DNA from: Limnohabitans sp.
GTDB taxonomy: Bacteria > Bacteroidota > Bacteroidia > Flavobacteriales > Flavobacteriaceae
Reading direction: 5' to 3'
Assembly: GCA_030053945.1 (NCBI GenBank)
Contig: JASGCW010000002.1
Coordinates: 62,001-126,000, forward strand
Length of the DNA stretch: 64,000 bases
The notes beneath the pieces are model-generated. The model had not been told where the DNA came from. It made no database searches and saw nothing but the letters and a program-made list of their open reading frames with translations. How positions within the stretch are numbered: the stretch's first letter is position 1; every line of letters starts with the position of its first letter. Made by a program: the position numbers and the translations under genes. This document shows positions 17,769-26,536 of this stretch, in pieces.

Positions 17769-17798
17769 ACAAACAAAAACAAACAAAAACAAACAAAA
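17769..17798 (+). repeat. Three perfect copies of a 10-bp unit directly before a start codon
   Basis: The unit ACAAACAAAA is repeated exactly three times, ending at the base before the ATG at 17799. It occupies the whole ribosome-docking region of that gene. A-rich leaders favour initiation in Bacteroidota, and a copy-number change here would alter the leader without touching the frame. Confidence 0.9.
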
Positions 17799-19061
17799 AT
17801 GAACAAACTAACTTTACAATCAAAGTGGGTCTTTAGTAAAAAAGAAGATTTGCTTTGGGTGATTCTACCTTCTCTAATTGGATTTCTAATTATAGGGATG
17901 TATTTTTTTATGACAGGATATTTGGGAATTAAAGAGCAAATGACTGTGCTAGTACTCTATCTTACTTGGGCTTTATTGTTTGACGGCACACATGCTTTTG
18001 CTACTTACTCAAGAACCTATTTTGATAAGCAATTTTATAGCGAGAATAAAAAGATGTTGTTAAAAAGTTTATTAGTATTCGTGATAGGACCAATTTTTAT
18101 ATCCTTTTTTTATTTTTTAAATAATAGTGTTGATGATTCAAGTATAGCATTTATAATATTTAACAGATTTGCGATTTGTTATGCTTACTATCATCTAATC
18201 AGACAACATTGGGGGTTTATTGTTATTTATAGAAAAAAGAATGGAGAACCTGATGATATTACTAGAAAATTAGATGGTTTTCTTTTAACCTTTGGTTCAA
18301 TTTTTCCTTTTCTACATGGTCAAATTGATAACATCAAAGTAATTCATTTAGCAGAAACTTTAAATTTTCCCTTAGAAAAATGGGAAACTGCAAGTTATGT
18401 TCTATTTATAACAGGAGTAATAATTTTATTACTTAATTTTTTCAAGAAATTAAATTTTAAGAAATTAGGATTAGATGTTATTGCCATTGTAATGATTGTG
18501 GCATCTGTAGTAATCTTATTGATTAAGAATTTTACACTAACAAGAGTTTTATATATTTCAAGTACAATAGCAGCTTTGTTTTTTATAATTACTTTACTTT
18601 ATTATCTTTTTCTAATGATTAAAAATAAAACTAACCCATTGTCAAATAAGCCCAAATGGATTCTTTTACTAATGGTTTTAGTGTCATATAACATTGCTTT
18701 TCATTTAGACATTCCAATTTTAATTCTAATAGCTGCAATTACTGTTTTTCATAATATTCAATATCATAAGATAATTAACTTCCACAATGTAAATAAATAC
18801 AAAAATGAAGAAAAGCAAAAGTATGGTTTCGCTGTTGTTTTGGCTCAAAAAATAAGTGTTTTTATTTTATTGGCTCTCTTGTTTAATTTGTTTTCGTACA
18901 TACCAAGAATTGCTTCAAATGTATTAATTAGTGATCCTATGCTTAATTATATTTTGTCATCTTTTTTTTGGGGAGTAGCTTTCCATCATTATTATTTAGA
19001 CTCTGTGATATGGAGAATAAAAGGGAATAACGAGTTAAATAATAATTTAAAAATTGCTTAA
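17799..19061 (+). CDS. Polytopic membrane protein with conserved-looking His motifs, unknown function
   Basis: I do not recognise a named family. The 420-residue protein has about nine to eleven hydrophobic segments. Polar clusters at membrane edges are rich in His, Tyr and Arg: FDGTHAFATYSRTY near residue 60, YYHLIRQHWGFIVIYR near 130-145, HNIQYHKI near 320 and FHHYYLDSVIWR close to the C-terminus. Such paired histidines suggest a membrane metal centre, as in membrane oxygenases or desaturases, but the spacing matches none I know. The stop is one base before the ATG of the oxoamine synthase gene, so the two are expressed together. A membrane oxidase or hydroxylase acting on the lipid-like product of the cluster is a guess. 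Confidence 0.6.
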   Translation: MNKLTLQSKWVFSKKEDLLWVILPSLIGFLIIGMYFFMTGYLGIKEQMTVLVLYLTWALLFDGTHAFATYSRTYFDKQFYSENKKMLLKSLLVFVIGPIFISFFYFLNNSVDDSSIAFIIFNRFAICYAYYHLIRQHWGFIVIYRKKNGEPDDITRKLDGFLLTFGSIFPFLHGQIDNIKVIHLAETLNFPLEKWETASYVLFITGVIILLLNFFKKLNFKKLGLDVIAIVMIVASVVILLIKNFTLTRVLYISSTIAALFFIITLLYYLFLMIKNKTNPLSNKPKWILLLMVLVSYNIAFHLDIPILILIAAITVFHNIQYHKIINFHNVNKYKNEEKQKYGFAVVLAQKISVFILLALLFNLFSYIPRIASNVLISDPMLNYILSSFFWGVAFHHYYLDSVIWRIKGNNELNNNLKIA

Positions 19062-19062
19062 A

Positions 19063-20328
19063 ATGGAAATAGTTGAAATAAAAGAAAAAACATATAAATC
19101 ACTTGCAGATTATTATGATATTCCAGAATTGGATATAATGGCGAGAGCTAATCAGTTTAGTAAATTTATCGATGAAAATGCTAAAAACAAGCATTTGGAT
19201 TATAAAAGAGTATCCCTTACTGGATCTTCAGCGGTTAGACAAGTAAAAGATAAATATACTGGGGAAATTCGTGAAATGCTGTATTTCGCTTCAAATGATT
19301 ATCTTAACTTAACCAATCATCCAAGAGTGAAAGAAGCAGGAATTGCAGCTGTTAAAAAGTATGGTGCTGGAGCAGGCAGTGTACCTCTTCTAGGAGGAAC
19401 AACAGATTTACACATTGAATTAGAAAGTAAAATTGCAAAATTTAAAGGATGTGAAAAAGCTATAATTTATACTTCAGGATATGGTTCAAATAGTAGCTCT
19501 TTACTTTCAATGTTAACTGACAAAGATTTAGCTATTGTTGATATGCTTGCACATGCTAGTTTGATAGATGGTTGTAAGAATACAAATCTTAAATTTTTTA
19601 AGCATAATAACGTTGAAGCACTAGAATTAATACTTAAAAGAACTAAAAATTCTTATAGAACCCGATTAATTGTTATTGATGGGGTTTATTCAATGGATGG
19701 CGACATTGCACATTTAGATCAAATTGTGGAAATGGCAAAGCAATATGGCGCTTATGTGATGATAGATGAAGCACATTCTACCGGAGTTTTAGGTAAGAAT
19801 GGAAGAGGGACTCCTGAATATTTTAATTTATCAGGAAAAATAGATATAGTTAGCGGTACATTTTCAAAAGCTTTAGGGGGTGTTGGCGGATTTGTTGCAT
19901 CTAATAGTGACTTAATAAATTTATTGCATTTTTATTCACGTGGATATATGTTTTCTACAGCTATGGCTCCACAGGTAGTAGGATCCTTAATAACTGCTAT
20001 TGAGGTAGTTGAAGAGGAATCACAAATAAGAGAGCGCCTTTGGAATAATATTCATTATTTCAAAAAAGGGCTATTGCAACTAGGTTTTAATATTGGAATG
20101 AGTCAAACAGCTATTTTTCCAATAATTATAGGAAATGATTTATTGACTAAAGAAATTTGCAGAGAGTTGAATGAAATGGATATTTATGTTAATCCAGTAC
20201 TTTATCCTGCAGTTTCTAAACGTTTGTCTAGAATACGACTAAGTATTATGTCTGAGCATTCTATTGAGCATTTAGACAAGGTGCTAAATGCTTTGGAATA
20301 CTTAGGTAAAAAATATCAATTAATATAA
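19063..20328 (+). CDS. PLP-dependent alpha-oxoamine synthase (AONS/SPT/KBL family)
   Basis: Enzyme of the family that condenses an amino acid with an acyl-CoA or acyl-ACP, releasing CO2 to give an alpha-amino ketone (8-amino-7-oxononanoate synthase, serine palmitoyltransferase, 2-amino-3-ketobutyrate ligase and relatives). The motifs are complete: substrate loop GAGAGSVPLLGGTTDLH, D235-E-A-H238-STGVLG for PLP, and the Schiff-base lysine K269 in GTFSKALGG. An in-frame TTG at 19054 would overlap the previous gene; the ATG at 19063, one base after that stop, is the better start (421 residues). The context (two BioF2-like acyltransferases and a formyltransferase, no other biotin genes) argues against biotin synthesis and for a lipid or secondary metabolite. 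Confidence 0.88.
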   Translation: MEIVEIKEKTYKSLADYYDIPELDIMARANQFSKFIDENAKNKHLDYKRVSLTGSSAVRQVKDKYTGEIREMLYFASNDYLNLTNHPRVKEAGIAAVKKYGAGAGSVPLLGGTTDLHIELESKIAKFKGCEKAIIYTSGYGSNSSSLLSMLTDKDLAIVDMLAHASLIDGCKNTNLKFFKHNNVEALELILKRTKNSYRTRLIVIDGVYSMDGDIAHLDQIVEMAKQYGAYVMIDEAHSTGVLGKNGRGTPEYFNLSGKIDIVSGTFSKALGGVGGFVASNSDLINLLHFYSRGYMFSTAMAPQVVGSLITAIEVVEEESQIRERLWNNIHYFKKGLLQLGFNIGMSQTAIFPIIIGNDLLTKEICRELNEMDIYVNPVLYPAVSKRLSRIRLSIMSEHSIEHLDKVLNALEYLGKKYQLI

Positions 20329-20339
20329 AAAGTATTTGG

Positions 20340-21521
20340 ATGTCAATAACATATAAATGGTACAAAAAGATTGAAGAAATAGGTAAGGAAGAATGGAATT
20401 CTTTAAATAAAAGTGAATCTATTTTAAAAAGTTTTGAATTTTCCGAAGCTGTAGAGCAATCAAAATTAGAAGGAGTTAATTTTTATTACTTAGTTGTTTA
20501 TAACGACAGTAATATAATATCAATTTATCCTTGTTATACTTATAAAATAAAATTAGAAATTTTGGCTGGAAATTCTATTAAGAATTTTATTGTCAGGGCA
20601 AGAAAATTTTATCCAAGTTTTCTACAAGCAAATTTATTTATTGTTGGATCTCCAGTTGCAACTTGCGAAAATCATATTTTTATTGGAGATGCTGAAATGA
20701 TTCAAACAGAGGAAACCTTTGATTTGATTGTTGATAAATCAAAAGAATTAAAGACACCACTTATTATTGTAAAAGAAATTCCTAGAAATGAAATTGAGTT
20801 ATTTAAGGAACATTTTTCAAAGTTTTTTATATTTGAATCATTAGCAAATAGCTTTGTTCCGATTTCAAAAGACACAAACCCATATCCAGGATTATTAAAA
20901 AAACGTTATAAACAGAGGTTTAATAAAGCATTAAGGGATTCAGATAAAGAGGGGTATAATTGGGAAATTATTTCTAATTTTTCTTCAATGTCAAATCATA
21001 TTCACGAATTGTATGTTAATGTTTTTGAAAAAAGTGATAACAAATTTGAGTTTCTAACTCCAGATTTTTTTCTTAAAGTCAATGAGAATTTACCTAACAG
21101 TAGTCAAATTCTAGTATGTAAAGACAAATCAGGGAAAATAATATGTACAGAATTAATTATAGAAGGGAAAAATGAATTGATTCCTATGTATTTAGGTTTG
21201 GATTATAAGTATATTGAAAATGGGAATATCTATAATAATGTAATTTTTCGCACTTTTTTAGAAGCTGAAAAGAGGAATAAAAAATGGGTTATTCTAGGAC
21301 AAACTAGTTATCAGACTAAGGCATATTGTGGTGCAATGTTTGAAAGACTTTATCTAGGAGTATATTCTCATAAACCGATTTTGAATTTCTTCATTAAACA
21401 TTTCTTTAAATATTTATTTCCAAAATTTAGTAAACCAGATGTAAATTGTTTTTCTGAGAATGTCAAATCGACTGACTATTTTAAGGATATTTTAGTTAAT
21501 GCAAATAAAAGTTTCGAATGA
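20340..21521 (+). CDS. GNAT/FemAB-like (BioF2-like) acyltransferase 1
   Basis: Protein of 393 residues resembling the BioF2-like/FemAB acetyltransferase fold: an N-terminal segment of the type EEWNSLNKSESILKSFEF, a Lys/Arg-rich centre (LLKKRYKQRFNKALRDSDKEG) and a C-terminal GNAT half with the strand pair IICTELIIEGKNELIPMYLG and the closing WVILGQTSYQTKAYCGA. Proteins of this group join acyl or aminoacyl groups to amines, in peptidoglycan, lipids or natural products. The ATG is 11 bases after the oxoamine synthase stop and the end overlaps the next gene by four bases. It is paralogous to that next gene. The substrate is probably the amino ketone made by the upstream enzyme, which is an inference. 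Confidence 0.7.
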   Translation: MSITYKWYKKIEEIGKEEWNSLNKSESILKSFEFSEAVEQSKLEGVNFYYLVVYNDSNIISIYPCYTYKIKLEILAGNSIKNFIVRARKFYPSFLQANLFIVGSPVATCENHIFIGDAEMIQTEETFDLIVDKSKELKTPLIIVKEIPRNEIELFKEHFSKFFIFESLANSFVPISKDTNPYPGLLKKRYKQRFNKALRDSDKEGYNWEIISNFSSMSNHIHELYVNVFEKSDNKFEFLTPDFFLKVNENLPNSSQILVCKDKSGKIICTELIIEGKNELIPMYLGLDYKYIENGNIYNNVIFRTFLEAEKRNKKWVILGQTSYQTKAYCGAMFERLYLGVYSHKPILNFFIKHFFKYLFPKFSKPDVNCFSENVKSTDYFKDILVNANKSFE

Positions 21522-22621
21522 TTAATATAATTTGGAAGGTTTATACTTCAATAAATGACTTTGATAAATTAATTTGGGATGATAAAATAGCAGTAAAAAA
21601 TCCTTTTTCAAGTAGTTCTTTTATGAAGATAGTTGAAAATATTCATTCTGATGAATTTTTTTACTATTTCGTTGGCGAGGATTTAAGCAATAATATTGTT
21701 GCCCTTGGCTTTATGCATATTACTAGTTTAGATTTGCTTCAAAAATATTCTGATCAATTCATTTTAAAAAAAATTAGAAACTTTTCGCCAAGATTTTTAA
21801 AATTAAGAATTGGTATGACGGCTACTTGGGAAACTTATGGTCAACACTTTTGGTATGATTCAAGTGTTTTAGATTATGAAATTTTCGTCAAAGAATTTAT
21901 AGGTCAAATCAAGAAAAACTGTAAAAACCACTTAGTGCAGGTCTTTAGAGATTATCTTGAAGATTCAAATAATTTTGAATTATATTTAAGTGAAAATAAT
22001 AAACATCAGTTTGTCACTTCCGAATCTGTGTCTTTTTCAAAAATTTTTATAGAAAAAGGTGCCACAGAAGAGTCTTTCTTATATACATCAATTAAAAAAA
22101 AGCATAGAAATTATTTAAAGAAAATTTTCAAAGATAAAGCAGAGAAAAAAATAACTGTTGATTTTGTCAAAGACTTTTTACCTCTATTAGATGAAGTATT
22201 ATATCCACTTTATTCTAAGGTTAATAAAAATGCTAAGGAATATCAGACTGCCTTGTTGCCAAAATCTTTCTTTCACGATATTAAAAAAACTTGGGGTGAC
22301 AATAGTTTTATTCTTGTTATTAAAGACGAAGCAAAAACTATTTTAGCATTTGTATTACTATTAAAAGAAAAAGAGGTTTTGAATCCATTCTTGATAGGAA
22401 TGGATTATTCAAAACGGGAACATAATTTATGGTATCATTGTACTTGGGAATCTATCGTTTATGCAATTAATAACGATGTTCGAATAATTGATTTAGGAGC
22501 TACTAATACAGAAATGAAAATGAAATTAGGAGCTCGGGCTTTTAAGAATTATATCTCACTCAGATTTACAAACAAAACAATTAATTTTTTCTTTAAAGAT
22601 TTGCTTAAGCATCTATCATGA
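21518..22621 (+). CDS. GNAT/FemAB-like (BioF2-like) acyltransferase 2
   Basis: Second, diverged member of the same group (367 residues). Shared layout with its neighbour: N-terminal IWKVYTSINDFDKLIWDD, a basic central segment SIKKKHRNYLKKIFKDKAEK, and a C-terminal LLKEKEVLNPFLIGMDY followed by a strand ending VRIIDLGATNTEMKMKLGA. The last matches the position of the LGQTSYQTKAYCGA segment in the first protein. Start and stop both overlap the neighbouring genes by four bases (ATGA), so translation is coupled. Two tandem copies suggest either two acylation steps or a heterodimer. No catalytic residue can be named. Confidence 0.68.
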   Translation: MINIIWKVYTSINDFDKLIWDDKIAVKNPFSSSSFMKIVENIHSDEFFYYFVGEDLSNNIVALGFMHITSLDLLQKYSDQFILKKIRNFSPRFLKLRIGMTATWETYGQHFWYDSSVLDYEIFVKEFIGQIKKNCKNHLVQVFRDYLEDSNNFELYLSENNKHQFVTSESVSFSKIFIEKGATEESFLYTSIKKKHRNYLKKIFKDKAEKKITVDFVKDFLPLLDEVLYPLYSKVNKNAKEYQTALLPKSFFHDIKKTWGDNSFILVIKDEAKTILAFVLLLKEKEVLNPFLIGMDYSKREHNLWYHCTWESIVYAINNDVRIIDLGATNTEMKMKLGARAFKNYISLRFTNKTINFFFKDLLKHLS

Positions 22622-23415
22622 ATACCGAAAGAAAAATAGTTTATGGATGTTATCCTTCGTTCTTGAGTGTTTATTTTGTAAACTATGCAATAGAGAAGTA
22701 TAACATAAAATTTGATACTATTCTTATTTCTAAAAAGCCTGTTTGTATAAATGGTAGAAAAGTATCAGGGATTAAAGGTCTGCTTTGGTTCTTTAAAAGA
22801 TTCAACATTAAGTATTGTTTATATCAAGCTATTTTATCATCTAATTTTCTTTTTAAATTTTCAAAAAAGAAATTTTTGAGTTTTGAGATGCTAGCGAAAA
22901 AACATAGAATTAATATTATTTATTCTTCAAATTTCAATGATTATAAAACAATAGCACAATTGAATACCAGAGAAGTTAATTTTTTTGTTTCTTTTGGTCT
23001 AGATCAGATTCTAAGAAAAACATTTTTAAATGTATTTGAAAACACTGTAAATATTCATCCGTCTGATTTGCCAAATTTTAAAGGTCCTGATTCAGTTTTT
23101 TATTTTTTAATTTCAGGAGAAAAGTCAATGGGAATTACATTGCATAAATTAGAAGAAGAAATAGATAGTGGTGATATATTACTTAGGGATGAAATTGAGA
23201 AATTAAATGGAGATACTCATTTATCTTTGCTAAAAAAATCCATTTTAAAAGGGACAGAATTATTTAATGAATTGCTACACAATCAAGAATCTATTATACC
23301 TATTAATCAAAATTTAATAGAAACGGTTTATCCTTATAAATCTTGGCCGAGTAAAGAAGAAATAAAATATTTTCAAGAAAAAAATAGATATTTAAAATTC
23401 AAAGATTTTATATAA
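22618..23415 (+). CDS. Formyltransferase-like protein (methionyl-tRNA formyltransferase fold)
   Basis: The protein (265 residues) contains the formyl_trans_N core: VNIHPSDLPNFKGPDS and LEEEIDSGDILL. The formyl-transfer triad of this family is present as N145, H147 and D183, with the same spacing (2 and 36) as N106, H108 and D144 of E. coli methionyl-tRNA formyltransferase. It lacks the full C-terminal tRNA-binding domain, so it probably formylates a small amine, sugar or lipid using 10-formyltetrahydrofolate, like sugar N-formyltransferases. The N-terminal 90 residues diverge from Fmt and are basic and hydrophobic. It is the last gene of the coupled cluster and is followed by a hairpin. Confidence 0.8.
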   Translation: MNTERKIVYGCYPSFLSVYFVNYAIEKYNIKFDTILISKKPVCINGRKVSGIKGLLWFFKRFNIKYCLYQAILSSNFLFKFSKKKFLSFEMLAKKHRINIIYSSNFNDYKTIAQLNTREVNFFVSFGLDQILRKTFLNVFENTVNIHPSDLPNFKGPDSVFYFLISGEKSMGITLHKLEEEIDSGDILLRDEIEKLNGDTHLSLLKKSILKGTELFNELLHNQESIIPINQNLIETVYPYKSWPSKEEIKYFQEKNRYLKFKDFI

Positions 23416-23417
23416 AT

Positions 23418-23444
23418 AAACCCTGAATGTTGTATTCAGGGTTT
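23418..23444. terminator. Hairpin between convergent genes
   Basis: AAACCCTGAAT at 23418-23428 pairs perfectly with ATTCAGGGTTT at 23434-23444 around a five-base loop. It lies just after the formyltransferase stop and before the convergent fumarase stop, and could end transcripts from both sides. The T-tract is short. Confidence 0.7.
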
Positions 23445-23463
23445 AGACTATTTTAATTAGTTT

Positions 23464-25071
23464 TTAATGACTCAAAGCTGCAAAGAAATCATTTCCTTTA
23501 TCATCAGTAATAATGAAAGCAGGGAAATCTTTTACTTCAATTTTTCTAACAGCTTCCATTCCTAATTCAGGGAAATCTACCACTTCTACAGACAAGATAT
23601 TTTCTTTTGCTAAAATTGCCGCTGGTCCTCCTATGGAACCTAAGTAGAATCCACCATATTTATGACAAGCATTCATTACATCTTTACTACGGTTACCTTT
23701 AGCTAACATAATCATACTTCCGCCTGCCGCTTGGAATTCTTCTACATATACATCCATTCTTCCAGCTGTAGTAGGCCCAAAACTTCCTGATGCCATTCCC
23801 TCTGGTGTTTTAGCAGGACCTGCATAATATACAGGGTGATTTTTAAAATATTCTGGCATTGGTTTACCAGCGTCTAATAATTCTTTGATTTTTGCATGCG
23901 CAATATCACGAGCAACAATTAAAGTACCATTTAATTTTAAACGTGTTTTAATAGGGTAGTTAGATAATTCCGCTAAAACCTCATTCATTGGTCTGTTCAA
24001 ATCAACTTCAATTGCTGGCTCTAGATGAGGTGCTGTTTCAGGTAAGAAACGTCTTGGATTAGTTTCTAACTGCTCTAAGAAAATACCGTCTTTAGTGATT
24101 TTTCCTTTAATATTTCTATCGGCTGAACAAGATACCCCCATTCCAACAGGGCAAGAAGCAGCATGACGAGGTAAACGAATTACACGTACATCATGTGTTA
24201 AATATTTACCACCAAATTGTGCACCAATATGACTTTCTTGACAAATTTTTTGTACTCTTTCTTCCCATTCTAAATCACGAAATGCTTGACCAGCCATATT
24301 TCCTGAAGTAGGTAAATTGTCATAATATCCTGCTGAGGCTTTCTTAACAGCTGCTAAATTAGCTTCGGCTGAAGTGCCTCCAATAACAATGGCTAAATGA
24401 TAAGGAGGACACGCAGAAGTTCCTAAGTCATTTATTTTTTCACGGATGAATTCATCCATCGATTTTTCATTCAATAATGATTTAGTTTTTTGGTACAAAA
24501 ATGTTTTGTTAGCAGAACCGCCACCTTTTGTTAAAAACAAAAATTCGTACGTATTTCCTTTTTTGGCATAAATATCAATTTGTGCAGGAAGATTAGAACC
24601 TGAGTTTTTTTCTTCAAACATAGAAATAGGTACAATTTGAGAATAACGTAAGTTTTTATTTTGATACGTATTGAAAATTCCTTTAGATAACCACTCGGCA
24701 TCATCTACACCTGTATATACATTTTCGCCTTTTTTTGCAACTGCAATAGCAGTTCCTGTATCTTGACAAGAGGGTAATTCGCCATCTACAGCAACTACAG
24801 CATTCTGTAATAGATTGTAGGCAACAAAACGATCGTTATCTGTTGCTTCTGGATCATCAATAATTTTTTTTAGTTTTTCTAAGTGCGAAGAACGAAGCAT
24901 AAATGAAACATCTTTCATTGCTTCTTCTGCTAATAATTCCAGTCCTTTAGGATCAACAGTTAGGATTTCTCTATCTCCTAATTGTTCAATTTTTACATAA
25001 TCTGAAGTTAATTTTTTGTATTGTGTATCGTCTTTTAGGATTGGATACGGGTCTTGATATAAAAAATCCAT
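23464..25071 (-). CDS. fumA: Class I (iron-sulfur) fumarate hydratase
   Basis: Fe-S dependent fumarase that interconverts fumarate and malate in the TCA cycle. At 535 residues it has the fused alpha/beta architecture of FumA/FumB. Visible signatures include [12 protein letters not shown] near residue 100 (a candidate cluster cysteine), [20 protein letters not shown] near 220, and [20 protein letters not shown] near 310. The C-terminal beta domain carries [16 protein letters not shown] and the [12 protein letters not shown] end. It stands alone, convergent with the biosynthetic cluster, and starts at the first ATG of the frame. The 4Fe-4S cluster makes it oxygen-sensitive. Confidence 0.93.
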   Translation of the reverse strand: MDFLYQDPYPILKDDTQYKKLTSDYVKIEQLGDREILTVDPKGLELLAEEAMKDVSFMLRSSHLEKLKKIIDDPEATDNDRFVAYNLLQNAVVAVDGELPSCQDTGTAIAVAKKGENVYTGVDDAEWLSKGIFNTYQNKNLRYSQIVPISMFEEKNSGSNLPAQIDIYAKKGNTYEFLFLTKGGGSANKTFLYQKTKSLLNEKSMDEFIREKINDLGTSACPPYHLAIVIGGTSAEANLAAVKKASAGYYDNLPTSGNMAGQAFRDLEWEERVQKICQESHIGAQFGGKYLTHDVRVIRLPRHAASCPVGMGVSCSADRNIKGKITKDGIFLEQLETNPRRFLPETAPHLEPAIEVDLNRPMNEVLAELSNYPIKTRLKLNGTLIVARDIAHAKIKELLDAGKPMPEYFKNHPVYYAGPAKTPEGMASGSFGPTTAGRMDVYVEEFQAAGGSMIMLAKGNRSKDVMNACHKYGGFYLGSIGGPAAILAKENILSVEVVDFPELGMEAVRKIEVKDFPAFIITDDKGNDFFAALSH

Positions 25072-25408
25072 TGAAGTATATTTTTTTGATGCGTAAAGAT
25101 ACTAATTTTCATATGTTTAAATTTTATTTTTCTGCGGTAACATATGGTATCCCTTTTTAATCATTGGTGTTTGCATACGCAAACTGCTAGTTTATGGGGA
25201 TTTCATATGTAGATAATTATTTGTTTTTTATTTGTCATATGGTATGCTTCGCCAGTTCGACTTCGTCTCGTGTCGCCTTATCTTCATTGGTGTTTATCTC
25301 ACATTGAATTTATTTTTATCGGTGTTCGATGATTTTTCAATTGTTTTCAACAAACCTGTTGTTAGTGGCGATTTCATAAAAAAAAGCCGATTTTCATCGG
25401 CTTAATGG
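25072..25408. other. 337-base intergenic region with repeat-like remnants
   Basis: No gene is supported. CATATG occurs four times within about 130 bases, a CATTGGTGTTT word appears twice (near 25162 and 25290), and GTTTGC/GCAAAC forms a short dyad near 25170. The segment near 25247-25283 resembles the GCTTCG..CAGTTCG.CTTCG word near 37100. The last 30 bases form the terminator of the downstream minus-strand gene. The region looks like accumulated repeat debris plus a fumarase promoter. Confidence 0.5.
25378..25403 (-). terminator. Rho-independent terminator of the leucine-rich-repeat gene
   Basis: Read on the minus strand, an eight-bp stem (AAGCCGAT/ATCGGCTT, plus coordinates 25384-25391 and 25396-25403) is followed by a run of eight T. 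It lies six bases after the stop of the leucine-rich-repeat gene. Confidence 0.85.
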
Positions 25409-26350
25409 TTAGGGTTGTGGTTTGGTTAATAATTTTTTTACATCTGCAGATTGCCCATACTCTAGTTTGGTTATCATATCTTTGAGATTATCTGGGAAGC
25501 TTACCCAAAAATTCCCAGCAAGATATAACTCTTTTAGCTTGGTTAGGCTAATAAGTTCTGATGGTATTGTTTTTAAGGAATTATCATCTAAGTCTAAAAG
25601 TTCAAGATTGATGAGTTTGCTATATTCAGTAGGTATTTTTTTAATTTGGTTTTTTTCTAGAACTAGTATTTTAAGATTTGACAAGTTGCTTAATTCTACT
25701 GGGGCTGCCTGAACTAAATTTCTTTTAATATTGAACTCCACTAGACTGGTTAGACCGCCTACCTCGATTGGAATGTCTGTAATGGCATTTTTTTCTAGAT
25801 TTAAAACTTTTAACTTCAATAGTTTTCCTATTTCGGCAGGGATAACTTTTATTTTATTTTCCATTAAAGTTAATTCAGTCAAGTTGGTTAAATTGCCTAT
25901 TTCAATAGGAATAACATCAATCTTATTGTAACTTAAATTTAATTTTCTAAGTTTTGGAAATTTTCCTAACCACGAAGAAACTGCTTCGATCTTATTTTTT
26001 TGCATTTCTAACTTTTCCAGATTGGTAAGTTTGCCCAATTCAAGAGGGAAACGCATAAAAAGATTATTGTTTATATACAGTTCTTTTAATTTAGTGCAGT
26101 TAGCAATTTCAAAGGGTAGTTCTTGTAAGTTATTATAATTGAGCCACAATTTTTCAATATTTACAAAACGACCAATTTCTACTGGTAATTTTGTCAGACT
26201 TCGGTTGTTTAAGTTTAACTCTTTATATTTTTCAGGATTGGGCGCATTCATAATATCGTATGTTGTACGACTGTCTGGTTCTTGTGCAAATGCGCAAAAT
26301 GAAAATGAAATTATAGCTATAAAAAGTAAATTTTTAGTAAAGTTATGCAT
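25409..26350 (-). CDS. Secreted leucine-rich repeat protein
   Basis: Protein of 313 residues with a signal peptide (about 1-22, ending CAFAQ) and about ten leucine-rich repeats of 23 residues from residue 42 to 290. The repeats follow the pattern L..L.L..N.L..LP.EIG.L.NL, the class seen in bacterial and plant intracellular-type repeats. There is no T9SS sorting tail and no lipobox, so it is probably periplasmic or secreted by the general pathway. Repeat surfaces of this kind bind proteins; no partner can be named. It has its own terminator and is flanked by same-strand genes at a distance, so it seems to be a single-gene unit. Confidence 0.88.
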   Translation of the reverse strand: MHNFTKNLLFIAIISFSFCAFAQEPDSRTTYDIMNAPNPEKYKELNLNNRSLTKLPVEIGRFVNIEKLWLNYNNLQELPFEIANCTKLKELYINNNLFMRFPLELGKLTNLEKLEMQKNKIEAVSSWLGKFPKLRKLNLSYNKIDVIPIEIGNLTNLTELTLMENKIKVIPAEIGKLLKLKVLNLEKNAITDIPIEVGGLTSLVEFNIKRNLVQAAPVELSNLSNLKILVLEKNQIKKIPTEYSKLINLELLDLDDNSLKTIPSELISLTKLKELYLAGNFWVSFPDNLKDMITKLEYGQSADVKKLLTKPQP

Positions 26351-26536
26351 AGGCCTATTTTTAATTCATCTAAAGTAAATATAGTGAAAAAAAATAAATA
26401 ATCGACAAAAAGTTTTGTTTTATCGATGAAATGCAGTTTTTTATTTTGAGATATCAGAAAAAACAAGCTTTTTAATTTTCCCAATTGTGTTCAAAATAAC
26501 TTTATAAGTCGTCAGAACTCAATTGGGAAATAACTG

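Noticed and set aside
25100..25250. Four CATATG words as operator sites for fumarase
   Set aside because: CATATG is a short self-complementary word expected by chance in AT-rich DNA and the spacing is irregular.
25422..26378. Several plus-strand open frames opposite the leucine-rich repeat gene
   Set aside because: They arise from the regular codon pattern of the repeats on the other strand.
26477..26530. Inverted pair TTTCCCAATTG/CAATTGGGAAA as a terminator
   Set aside because: The 32-base gap between the arms and the lack of a following T-tract make a terminator unlikely.
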